DNA of 38,264 bases from an uncultured Blautia sp. (lineage in GTDB: Bacteria; Bacillota; Clostridia; Lachnospirales; Lachnospiraceae): the NCBI GenBank assembly GCA_900541345.1, contig UQJE01000017.1:1-38264 (forward strand), in the 5' to 3' direction. The position numbers and the translations under genes were made by a program. Shown here piece by piece: positions 31,219 through 38,264 of the stretch. The first letter of the stretch is position 1; each line of letters begins with the position of its first letter. The notes under the pieces were generated by a model. That model saw only the letters and a program-made list of their open reading frames with translations. It was not told the DNA's origin and searched no databases.

Positions 31219-34200
31219 CTACAACGGTTTTATGAAAAATTCAACATCAAGCTTCTCATCAGAAGAGATGCGATACTGCTCATGAACCGGAGCTCCCCAG
31301 CTGTCATCTCCACCTACTCCCATCTGTTTTGCAAGAATACGAACCCATGTATAATGAGGAACGGAAAGCTCCTCTTTATGAGACGCAGCATCCAGCTCAC
31401 GTGTGCTCCACGGAAGTACGCCTGCCTCAAAAGGCTGTCCTGCTGCTTCAAAACGAAGCCCTGTACCTTCTTCATCGCTAAGCTCCAGCCAGCGCACACC
31501 TGTCCTGTTTCCGCATTCCTGCGGTACAAGATAAGCGGATACATTTTTCTTTGCCGTAGTATTAAATATGCCAAGACGTGCTCCTTCGCAGCGGTCAATA
31601 TAATTTTCCTCCGGACCCATTCCGTAATAGCGCACATTATGATATTTTTCTTTAAAGCGCCACTCAAGCCCAAACGCCGGAAGATCAGGAAGCCCTTTAA
31701 CGCCTTCATAAGAAACGTGAACTTTTATCGTTCCATCTGCTTTTGCAGTATAAGAAACCGATGTCTTTATTTCCTTACTTACAGGAATTGCAAACTCAAA
31801 CGTAATCGTTACACTATTCTCCGATTCTTCTACGGAAACATTTTTTATTTTTCTGTAAGCCCCCGCATTTGACCAGCATCCGCAATCATACCCAAGACTG
31901 CAGCCACGGTCATTATCTGTCAGTGCCCGCCAGAAAGTAAGTTCCGGTCTTCTTGTAATAAACTCCTTTCCATTATAGCAGAGAGAGGCGATTCCTCCTT
32001 CTGTCTGAGAAAACATAGCCGAGAAATTTTTTCCTCTTACTCCAATATTTACATCTCCATGAACAACGGTAAGCGTATCTTTTTCTTCTTTATATTCTCT
32101 CGCTTCTTCTTTCCATGTTATCTCTCCAAACGTAGTTTCAAATCCTTTTTCCGCCCATATCGTATCATGGGAAAGACAGGAAGAAATACGTAATGTATAT
32201 TCACCGCTCTCTTTAAAAGCAAGCTTTGGAAGCGGAACACATTCTTCAGAAAGAGGACTGACATTTGCTTTCAATACACCTGCTTCCACCTCTTCTCCAT
32301 CTCTGAAAAGAGAATACCGGAAATCCAGATTTTCTGTGGAAATGTAATTATTTCGGTTTTCAATCCTTACACTTTCCTTTTCCGGAAAAATACGGACAGG
32401 TGCATACAGATATTTTACTTCCTGTGCTTTTGGAGAAACCTTTCTGTCAGAATATACAATTCCATTTGTACAGAACTCATAATCTGTTGCTCTGTCATCA
32501 AAATCACCGCCATAAGAAAGAACCGTTTCGCCCTGATCATTTATCCTCTCCACTGCCTGATCAATATAATCCCAGATAAAACCACCCTGATATTTTTCAT
32601 AAGCATCTTCCAAATCTGTATAAAGCTTCATTCCTCCGCAGGAATTTCCCATTGCATGCATATATTCACAGCTTATGTAAGGCTTCTCCGGGTTTTCCTT
32701 TAAATACGCCTCAATGTCTGCCGGTTTTGCATACATTCTTGATTCCATATCTGTAATATCCGGATAATTTCTGTTCCAGAATCCACCCTCATAATGAACA
32801 AGCCTTGTGTTGTCCACACTATGGAAAAAGTCGGTCATTGCCTGAATATCATCACCCGCATAAGACTCATTTCCGCAGGACCAGATAAGAACAGACGGGT
32901 GGTTTTTGTCTCTCATAAACATGGAATTTGCTCTGTCAATGACAGCTTCCTTCCATTCCTTCAGGCTTCCCGGTACATTCCAGGAAGGCTCACATGCTCC
33001 CATTTTCTGCCATGAGCCGTGACTTTCCAGATTTGTCTCATCTATAAGATAAATACCGTATTTGTCGCACAGGCGATACCATAAAGTCTGATTGGGATAA
33101 TGAGAGGTACGGACTGCATTAATATTGTGCTGTTTCATAAAGCGCACATCCCAGAGCATCTCCTCTTTTCCGATTGCCCTTCCCTTCTGATAATGAAATT
33201 CGTGACGGTTCACACCACGGAAAATAATCCGTTTTCCATTTAAGAGCATAAGTCCATTCTTCATTTCAAAGCGACGAAAACCGACCTGCTCTTTTACCAC
33301 TTCGATCAGGGTCTTATTCTCATCGTAAATGCGTATAAAAAGCTGATAAAGTACAGGATCTTCTCCGCTCCAAGGTCTGATTTTTTCAATTTCTTTTACA
33401 GATAAGCTTCCTGTTTTTCCAGGTTTTTCTTCTTTTAAAATAAGGTTTCCTTTCTCGTCAAGAAGGCTGATTTCCATATATGCCCCTTCTTTTTCCCCGA
33501 AAATCTCCCACTTAAGAGAAAGATTTCCTTTTGTAAAGGAATCATCAAGACCTGCTCTTACAAACATATCCCTCACATGAAGCTTCGGCACTGCGTAGAG
33601 GTACACATCGCGGAAAATCCCGGAAAAGCGCCAGAAATCCTGGTCTTCCAGCCAGCTTGCACTGCTTCTTTTATACACCTCAACTGCAAGTCTGTTTGTT
33701 CCTTCTTTTACATAATCTGTCACATTAAATTCAGAAGGCGTAAAGGTATCCTCACTATAGCCCACAAACTTTCCGTTCATCCACACATAAAAGGCAGTTT
33801 CCACACCCTGGAAAGAAAGAAATAACGGCTTTCCTTTTAAATTTTCTTTCAGAACAAATTCTTTTACATAGCTTCCTACAGGATTATATTCTTTTGAAAT
33901 ATGCGGAGGACGAAGTTCCTCCTGTCCATCCCAGGGATACATAGTATTAATATATTGGTTTCTGTCATATCCCTGCATCTGAATATGACCCGGCACTATA
34001 ATCCTGTCAAAATGACTGTCATCATATCCCTCTTCAAAAAAATCCTTCTCTCTTTTTGACGGATTTTCTGCATAAGAAAACTTCCATATGCCATTTAAGC
34101 ACTGTGCAAGAGGCATTTTTTCATCCAGACATACCTCTTCTTCTCTTTCATAAAATAAATGATCTGAATGGGCTTTTTCTCTGTTTACCTGAAATACTTC

Positions 34201-34242
34201 CGGATTTTCCAGCCATTCAAGAAACGTTCTTTCTTCTGTCAT
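31219..34242 (-). CDS. lacZ: Beta-galactosidase, glycoside hydrolase family 2
   Basis: ATG 34242 (MTEERTFLEW) follows GGAGG by 8 bases. The product is 1007 residues, the LacZ length. Domains in order: jelly-roll sugar-binding (about 40-215), Ig-like (about 220-325), TIM barrel (about 330-620), second Ig-like, and the Bgal_small_N domain (about 735-1005). Acid/base Glu459 lies in WSCGNES and nucleophile Glu526 in SCEYMHAMGNS. No signal peptide, so it hydrolyses imported lactose or other beta-galactosides in the cytoplasm. It is encoded 25 bases after the second permease gene, as part of one operon with the transporter. Confidence 0.96.
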   Translation of the reverse strand: MTEERTFLEWLENPEVFQVNREKAHSDHLFYEREEEVCLDEKMPLAQCLNGIWKFSYAENPSKREKDFFEEGYDDSHFDRIIVPGHIQMQGYDRNQYINTMYPWDGQEELRPPHISKEYNPVGSYVKEFVLKENLKGKPLFLSFQGVETAFYVWMNGKFVGYSEDTFTPSEFNVTDYVKEGTNRLAVEVYKRSSASWLEDQDFWRFSGIFRDVYLYAVPKLHVRDMFVRAGLDDSFTKGNLSLKWEIFGEKEGAYMEISLLDEKGNLILKEEKPGKTGSLSVKEIEKIRPWSGEDPVLYQLFIRIYDENKTLIEVVKEQVGFRRFEMKNGLMLLNGKRIIFRGVNRHEFHYQKGRAIGKEEMLWDVRFMKQHNINAVRTSHYPNQTLWYRLCDKYGIYLIDETNLESHGSWQKMGACEPSWNVPGSLKEWKEAVIDRANSMFMRDKNHPSVLIWSCGNESYAGDDIQAMTDFFHSVDNTRLVHYEGGFWNRNYPDITDMESRMYAKPADIEAYLKENPEKPYISCEYMHAMGNSCGGMKLYTDLEDAYEKYQGGFIWDYIDQAVERINDQGETVLSYGGDFDDRATDYEFCTNGIVYSDRKVSPKAQEVKYLYAPVRIFPEKESVRIENRNNYISTENLDFRYSLFRDGEEVEAGVLKANVSPLSEECVPLPKLAFKESGEYTLRISSCLSHDTIWAEKGFETTFGEITWKEEAREYKEEKDTLTVVHGDVNIGVRGKNFSAMFSQTEGGIASLCYNGKEFITRRPELTFWRALTDNDRGCSLGYDCGCWSNAGAYRKIKNVSVEESENSVTITFEFAIPVSKEIKTSVSYTAKADGTIKVHVSYEGVKGLPDLPAFGLEWRFKEKYHNVRYYGMGPEENYIDRCEGARLGIFNTTAKKNVSAYLVPQECGNRTGVRWLELSDEEGTGLRFEAAGQPFEAGVLPWSTRELDAASHKEELSVPHYTWVRILAKQMGVGGDDSWGAPVHEQYRISSDEKLDVEFFIKPL

Positions 34243-34267
34243 AACTCTGTCCTCCATGAAAAATTTA

Positions 34268-35107
34268 TCATCCTTTTACAGAACCTGTCATACCTGCTAC
34301 AAACTGTTTCTGCATCAGGAAGAAAATAAGCGCTGTAGGGATTGTTGCCATAACAACTGCTGCCATCATCATACCATAATCCGGTGTATATGACGAGCCC
34401 ATTGCGGAAAGTACAAGAGGCAAAGTTCTCTTTTCCGGTGACTGCAAAGCAATCAACGGCCATAAGTAATTGTTCCAGCTGCTCATAAAAGTAACAATAA
34501 TAGCGGCCGCATAAGTAGACTTCATAGTCGGCATAAACACTCTTGTAAAGATTCCAAATTCTCCAAGACCGTCAATTCTTGCAGCTTCAATCAGCTCTTT
34601 TGGAAAAGATTCCGTATTCTGACGGAAGAAAAAAATTAAAAATGCAGTGGCAACCGCAATAATAACGACTGCTCCTGGCGTATTAATGGCAATGGTTTTT
34701 AACACAGGAATGCTGCTGAATTTACTGAACAGACGGAACAGCGGAACCATTAATGCCGCAAACGGAACCATCATGGACAGCAGAATAAAATTAAAAACCT
34801 TTTCCCGCCCTTTTGATCTATAAATAACAAACGCATACCCTGCTGCTGAGGAAACTACCATTGCCAGAAGAGTAGTTACAGCAGCAATTACAAGAGAATT
34901 TTTAAATGCCATTCCATACTGAAGATCCGAGGAAAAGACTGCCTTTAAGTTTTCCATCAGATAATTTCCCGGCATAAGTGTTCCCTTTGTCACATCGACA
35001 GATTTGTTTGTTGCCGCAATAATCATCCAGATAAAGGGAAAAATCGAGATGATAGAGCAAATACTTAAAAATACATACTGAAAACCACGAAGAAATTTTT
35101 TAGTCAT
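34268..35107 (-). CDS. Carbohydrate ABC transporter permease (MalG/LacG type)
   Basis: The product is 279 residues with six membrane helices. The ATPase-contact EAA loop is present (ELIEAARIDGLGEFGIFTRVFMPTMKSTYAA), and the C-terminus ends MQKQFVAGMTGSVKG, the QRYFVAGLTAGAVKG-like end of the family. Its start overlaps the preceding permease gene by 8 bases. No ATPase is encoded in the operon, so it probably uses a shared MsmX-type ATPase from elsewhere. Confidence 0.95.
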   Translation of the reverse strand: MTKKFLRGFQYVFLSICSIISIFPFIWMIIAATNKSVDVTKGTLMPGNYLMENLKAVFSSDLQYGMAFKNSLVIAAVTTLLAMVVSSAAGYAFVIYRSKGREKVFNFILLSMMVPFAALMVPLFRLFSKFSSIPVLKTIAINTPGAVVIIAVATAFLIFFFRQNTESFPKELIEAARIDGLGEFGIFTRVFMPTMKSTYAAAIIVTFMSSWNNYLWPLIALQSPEKRTLPLVLSAMGSSYTPDYGMMMAAVVMATIPTALIFFLMQKQFVAGMTGSVKG

Positions 35108-35996
35108 TTTTATCCCCCACTTTCATCTGAATAATAGAAAGAACAACAATCAGTACTACTACTACATACGATACAGCTGCTGCATATCCAAAGTCCGGTG
35201 AATATTTAAAGAGCAGATTATAAATATACTGGGAAATAGTAATCGTTGCATTTGCAGGTCCTCCCTGTGTAATATTCATAGTCTCGTCAAAAAGCTGTAG
35301 CGTTCCTATTGTGGAATTTATAGTTGTAAAAAGAATAATCGGCTTTAACATGGGCACAGTAATGCTTTTAAATCTCTGGAATGCACCAGCACCGTCAATT
35401 TCCGCTGCTTCATAAATAGAATCATCAATCCCCTGAAGCCCTGCCAGATAAAAAATCATATTATATCCTGTCCATCTCCAGGTAATAGCAATAATAATCA
35501 ACACCTTCGCCCATACAGGATGAGTAATCCACGCAACCGGCTCGCTGATAATATGTAAATTCATTAAAACTGCATTTACGAATCCATCGGTTGCAAAAAG
35601 ACTTTTAAAAACAATGGAATATGCTACAAGGGAAGTGACACATGGAAGGAAAATGGCAGTTCTGAAAAATCCCTTTCCCTTTAATCCCTTTGAGTTCAGC
35701 ATAGATGAGATAATAAGCGCCAGAATGATCATAACCGGCACCTGAACTATAAGAAAAATTAGTGTATTCACAAGAGCCTTACGGAATGTAATATCATTTA
35801 ATAAACGCTTATAATTTACAAGTCCGCTAAATGTAAGCTGATTTCCTGCTCCTGTCTGAAACGATGTAATAAACGCCTGAACCATCGGATAAAAAACAAA
35901 TAACACAATTAAAATCAGGCTTGGAATAATGAACGCCCATGCTTTTCTGTTAAGTTTCGGGCTGTATCCACTTTTTGACATTTTATGCCCCTTCAT
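35100..35996 (-). CDS. Carbohydrate ABC transporter permease (MalF/LacF type)
   Basis: ATG 35996 after AGGAGG. The product is 298 residues with six membrane helices. The EAA loop reads DDSIYEAAEIDGAGAFQRFKSITVPMLKPII. Together with the MalG-type protein it forms the membrane channel for the sugar delivered by the binding protein encoded upstream. Confidence 0.95.
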   Translation of the reverse strand: MKGHKMSKSGYSPKLNRKAWAFIIPSLILIVLFVFYPMVQAFITSFQTGAGNQLTFSGLVNYKRLLNDITFRKALVNTLIFLIVQVPVMIILALIISSMLNSKGLKGKGFFRTAIFLPCVTSLVAYSIVFKSLFATDGFVNAVLMNLHIISEPVAWITHPVWAKVLIIIAITWRWTGYNMIFYLAGLQGIDDSIYEAAEIDGAGAFQRFKSITVPMLKPIILFTTINSTIGTLQLFDETMNITQGGPANATITISQYIYNLLFKYSPDFGYAAAVSYVVVVLIVVLSIIQMKVGDKND

Positions 35997-36030
35997 AATC
36001 TTCCTCCTGCAAAATTTTCTTTAACCAGTT

Positions 36031-36058
36031 GGAGGACAGACAACCCTGTCTGCCCTCC
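36031..36058 (-). promoter_or_regulatory. Intergenic hairpin between binding-protein and permease genes
   Basis: GGAGG-A-CAGACA pairs with TGTCTG-C-CCTCC (one mismatch) around a 4-base loop. No T-run follows on the minus strand, so it is not a full terminator. Such hairpins protect the 3' end of the binding-protein message and give more of it than of the permeases. Confidence 0.65.
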
Positions 36059-36075
36059 TCATACTGTTGAAATCT

Positions 36076-37359
36076 TTAGTTTGCTACTGCGCCTTCAATC
36101 TGTGTCTGATACATTTCCAGAGTTTCGTCAATATCTGCGCCGCCTACAACTGCCTGCACTACCTCTGTCATAATATCCTCAATTGCATAAGTATCTTCAC
36201 CGTAGTTTACAGAAGGAACTTCATTTGTCCACTCTGCAAAATCCTTGAAAATTTCCTGTCCGCCATAGAAATCTACACCCTTATTGTAGTTTTCTGCTTC
36301 ACTTGATGCTTTTAATGTACTTACAAGGTTAATATCTGTTGCAAGCTGGTTCATAAGCTCTGTACTGGAAGCAAAAGTATCTTTCAGAAATGCTTTTGCA
36401 GCATCTTCATGTCCTACATTTTTCAGAACATACCATCCACCGCCACCAATGGAGGAAGCATTTACAGAGTTTTCATTTTCTGCCATTTTAGGGAATGGAG
36501 CAACTGCCCATTTACCGCTCTGATCCTCTGCTTTTAATACAGATGGAGAAATCCAGCATCCTGTAGGAACACTTGCTACATCTCCGCTGTTAAATGCACC
36601 TACAAACTGATCCCAGTCAGCTACCTGTTTGGAAATTCCGGAGTCCACAATTTTCTTATAGGTAGTAATCGCATCTTTTAATGCCTGGTTATCTTTAATC
36701 GTTACATTTCCCTCTTCATCTGTGTACCATGCACCTGCGCTCTGAAGCATCATACGAATCTGTCCCAAATCACTCGGGTCAAGAGTAAGCATATGTTTTC
36801 CTGTTTTTTCCTTTACAGCTTCTCCGATTTCAATATATTTATCCCATGTTAAATCCTGCATATCCTCTGTTGTATAGCCGGCTTCTTCAATATAATCAGT
36901 ACGGTAGAAAACGGCTGCAACACCAGAGTCAAACGGAACGCCATATGTTTTTCCATCTACCTGGTTTACTCCTGTTTTGTACTCTGCAAAATCATCTGGT
37001 GATACAATATCTGATAAATCAGCAAATTCGTCTGGATATGCTTTTAAATACCCCTGTATTCTGTAGTCCTCTATCAGTACAATGTCCGGAAGTCCCTCAT
37101 AAGAACCAGATGCAAGACTTGTATTTAATTTTGCCACAATGTCATCCTGTGCCATTGTCACTACATTTACTTTCACATCAGGATTTGCCTCCGCATACAT
37201 CTCTTTTGCTACATTTGCTGCCTTGATATTAAAAGCTTCGTCCCATGCCCAGATTGTAATTTCATCTGCACCTTCTTTTTCTTCTGCACTTACCGGAATG
37301 CCCATTCCAAGCACCATTGCTCCTGCCATTAAAAGAGCTGCCATTTTTTTGAATTTCAT
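36076..37359 (-). CDS. Extracellular sugar-binding protein of the ABC importer (no lipobox)
   Basis: The product is 427 residues, family 1 solute-binding type: DEITIWAWDEAFNIKAANVAKEMYAEANPDVKVNVV, DIVLIEDYRIQGYL, YGVPFDSGVAAVFYRTDYIEEAG, SIGGGGWYVLKNVGHEDAAKAFL. The N-terminus (MKFKKMAALLMAGAMVLGMGIPVSAEE) is a signal peptide with an Ala-x-Ala-like cut and no cysteine, whereas Gram-positive binding proteins normally have a lipobox. It may be held by the permeases or be partly released. First gene of the sugar operon; AGGGAGG before the ATG. Confidence 0.93.
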   Translation of the reverse strand: MKFKKMAALLMAGAMVLGMGIPVSAEEKEGADEITIWAWDEAFNIKAANVAKEMYAEANPDVKVNVVTMAQDDIVAKLNTSLASGSYEGLPDIVLIEDYRIQGYLKAYPDEFADLSDIVSPDDFAEYKTGVNQVDGKTYGVPFDSGVAAVFYRTDYIEEAGYTTEDMQDLTWDKYIEIGEAVKEKTGKHMLTLDPSDLGQIRMMLQSAGAWYTDEEGNVTIKDNQALKDAITTYKKIVDSGISKQVADWDQFVGAFNSGDVASVPTGCWISPSVLKAEDQSGKWAVAPFPKMAENENSVNASSIGGGGWYVLKNVGHEDAAKAFLKDTFASSTELMNQLATDINLVSTLKASSEAENYNKGVDFYGGQEIFKDFAEWTNEVPSVNYGEDTYAIEDIMTEVVQAVVGGADIDETLEMYQTQIEGAVAN

Positions 37360-37399
37360 GTTCGTTCCTCCCTGTTTCGTTCTTTTATTTGATGAACTT

Positions 37400-37428
37400 A
37401 TCTTACCACAGGTTCACGAAAATCCTTA
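37400..37428 (-). promoter_or_regulatory. Candidate activator-dependent promoter of the sugar operon
   Basis: TAAGAT (37400-37405) could be the -10 box on the minus strand, with a poor -35 (TAAGGA, 37423-37428), which would fit dependence on the YesN-type regulator. No clear cre-like site was seen between 37360 and 37562. Confidence 0.3.
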
Positions 37429-37562
37429 ATACAATCTTCATTGAAATTTGGATTATCTTTTGATTCCTGAAAAAAATCATATTTTTCTTGTATTATTTTG
37501 GGGAAATCGGAGAATTTTAAGAATTTTATTTTTGAACATCTTATAGGTGTTTAAATAAACAC

Positions 37563-37593
37563 AAAAAAACTACGAAAATATAATTCGTAGTTT
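37563..37593 (-). terminator. Terminator of the rRNA-tRNA operon
   Basis: On the minus strand AAACTACGAA (37584-37593) pairs with TTCGTAGTTT (37567-37576), followed by TTTTTTTG. It lies 5 bases after tRNA-Cys. Confidence 0.88.
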
Positions 37594-37597
37594 TAAG

Positions 37598-37668
37598 AGG
37601 TGCCACCCGGATTTGAACCGGGGATAGAGGTGTTGCAGACCTTTGCCTTACCACTTGGCTATGGCACC
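37598..37668 (-). tRNA. tRNA-Cys(GCA)
   Basis: 71 bases. Acceptor GGTGCCA/TGGCACC with U73, the cysteine discriminator. Anticodon loop has GCA; T-arm CCCGG-TTCAAAT-CCGGG. CCA is not encoded. Last gene of the operon. Confidence 0.96.
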
Positions 37669-37700
37669 ATATTTAATTATATTCTGCTTTTGCAGAAAAG

Positions 37701-37772
37701 TGACTCCAAGGGGATTTGAACCCCTGTTACCGCCGTGAAAGGGCGGTGTCTTAACCGCTTGACCATGGAGCC
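37701..37772 (-). tRNA. tRNA-Glu(TTC)
   Basis: 72 bases. Acceptor GGCTCCA/TGGAGTC (one G-U pair), discriminator A. Anticodon stem CCGCC/GGCGG with loop CTTTCAC (anticodon TTC); T-arm AGGGG-TTCAAAT-CCCCT. CCA not encoded. Confidence 0.96.
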
Positions 37773-37804
37773 TGGTATTCAATTATCGGACTTCATGTTC
37801 CGAA

Positions 37805-37877
37805 CTCCCCCTGTTGGACTTGAACCAACGACACTGCGGTTAACAGCCGCATGCTCTACCGACTGAGCTAAGGAGGA
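37805..37877 (-). tRNA. tRNA-Asn(GTT)
   Basis: 73 bases. Acceptor TCCTCCT/AGGGGGA, discriminator G. Anticodon stem GCGGC/.CCGC with loop CTGTTAA (anticodon GTT); T-arm TTGG-TTCAAGT-CCAA. CCA not encoded. First tRNA after the 23S gene. Confidence 0.96.
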
Positions 37878-38118
37878 TTATTGCTGAAAGTGTTTTGCAC
37901 CTTCAAAACTACATACATGTTGACATTTCCTTGAGAATTCTCTTACCTTGCGTTATGCTAGAATGCAGTTCCAACTTTTCGCTCGCTTGCGGTCACCTCG
38001 CAGCTTTGCTGCTCAGTGCCTTTTGCTTCGCAAATGTCCAAGGGCAACTTTGAACTTCCTTCTGCAAGTAAACTTGCTCCGTCTGTTCCTGTTTCCCTTG
38101 ACCGCTTTCTCGCTTTTT
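37878..38118 (-). other. Spacer between 23S rRNA and tRNA-Asn, palindrome-rich, no 5S gene
   Basis: About 240 bases. Small perfect hairpins follow one another: GCAGC/GCTGC (38000-38012), TTTGC/GCAAA (38022-38034), GCAAGT/ACTTGC (38064-38077). A CTTGACC/GGTCAAG pair lies at the 23S end (about 38096-38125). No stretch resembles a 5S rRNA. The hairpins may be rRNA processing signals or remains of a palindromic repeat element. Confidence 0.6.
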
Positions 38119-38264
38119 GGTCAAGCCCTCACCCGATTAGTAACAGTCAGCTCCATACATTACTGTACTTCCACCTCTGCCCTATCTACCTCGTCGTCTT
38201 CAAGGGGGTTTACTTCTTTCGAATGGGATATCTCATCTTGAGGGGGGCTTCACGCTTAGATGCC
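38119..38264 (-). rRNA. 23S ribosomal RNA, 3' end (partial)
   Basis: On the minus strand the sequence begins GGCATCTAAGCGTGAAGCC, then has GATGAGATATCCCATTCG, GTAGATAGGGC, GAGGTGGAAGTACAGTAATG and the 3' end TACTAATCGG ... GAGGGCTTGACC. These are conserved elements of the last ~150 bases of 23S rRNA. The exact 3' end (about 38119) is estimated from the usual CTTGACC/CTTAACC terminus. The rest lies beyond the window. Confidence 0.95.

Noticed and set aside
1..38264. CRISPR array, complete insertion sequence, restriction or toxin-antitoxin genes
   Set aside because: No regularly spaced repeats, transposase, nuclease or toxin motif was found on either strand apart from the element end at 1-487.

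Overview
The window reads as chromosome of a spore-forming gut Firmicute, most likely a Lachnospiraceae member close to Blautia (inference). The basis is moderately AT-rich DNA, strong AGGAGG-type ribosome binding sites, Firmicute gene sets (MecA, GdpP, CwlD-like amidase, Csp-type subtilase, YesM/YesN regulators) and tRNA genes without an encoded CCA. No species is claimed.

Layout. (1) 1-487: the end of an integrative element, with the start of a large surface-protein gene (VaFE/thioester adhesin type). Its edge lies inside a CwlD-type amidase gene, of which only the first ~47 codons remain here. (2) 703-2352: a GH18/SH3 cell-wall protein in the same transcription unit as the broken amidase. 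(3) 2549-4706: a small basic protein with an apparent AUA start, MecA, a DUF1858 protein and a 2[4Fe-4S] ferredoxin. (4) 4708-10607: housekeeping block on the minus strand: MerR regulator, dnaB, rplI, gdpP, then rpsR, ssb, rpsF. (5) 10617-15381: DUF951, Sir2 and class B sortase (one operon), a PPi-type phosphofructokinase on the plus strand, and a xanthine/uracil permease. (6) 15418-19226: a Csp-like subtilisin protease and a GH20 hexosaminidase, probably one operon. (7) 19318-25521: a signalling/ABC module: small secreted Cys-rich protein, ABC ATPase, OmpR-type regulator, one-TM histidine kinase, then convergently a twin ABC ATPase and a large FtsX-type permease. (8) 25565-27845: lgt, an arginase-like protein and a DUF308 membrane protein. 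(9) 27882-37405: a beta-galactoside locus: solute-binding protein, two permeases, GH2 beta-galactosidase, YesN-type regulator and YesM-type kinase, all minus. (10) 37563-38264: a terminator, tRNA-Cys, tRNA-Glu, tRNA-Asn and the 3' end of a 23S rRNA gene, all minus, with no 5S gene between 23S and the tRNAs.

Most interesting points. The mobile element interrupts a probable sporulation amidase, which resembles the arrangement of skin-like elements in other spore formers. In the signalling/ABC module, two promoters (Cys-rich protein at 19778-19811 and permease at 25488-25521) share the same geometry: TTGTAAG-type direct repeats 11 bp apart, ending exactly 10 bp before the -10 box. This predicts one regulon for the response regulator encoded between them. 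The Cys-rich gene also seems to be out of frame by one base in an A6 run just after its start codon.
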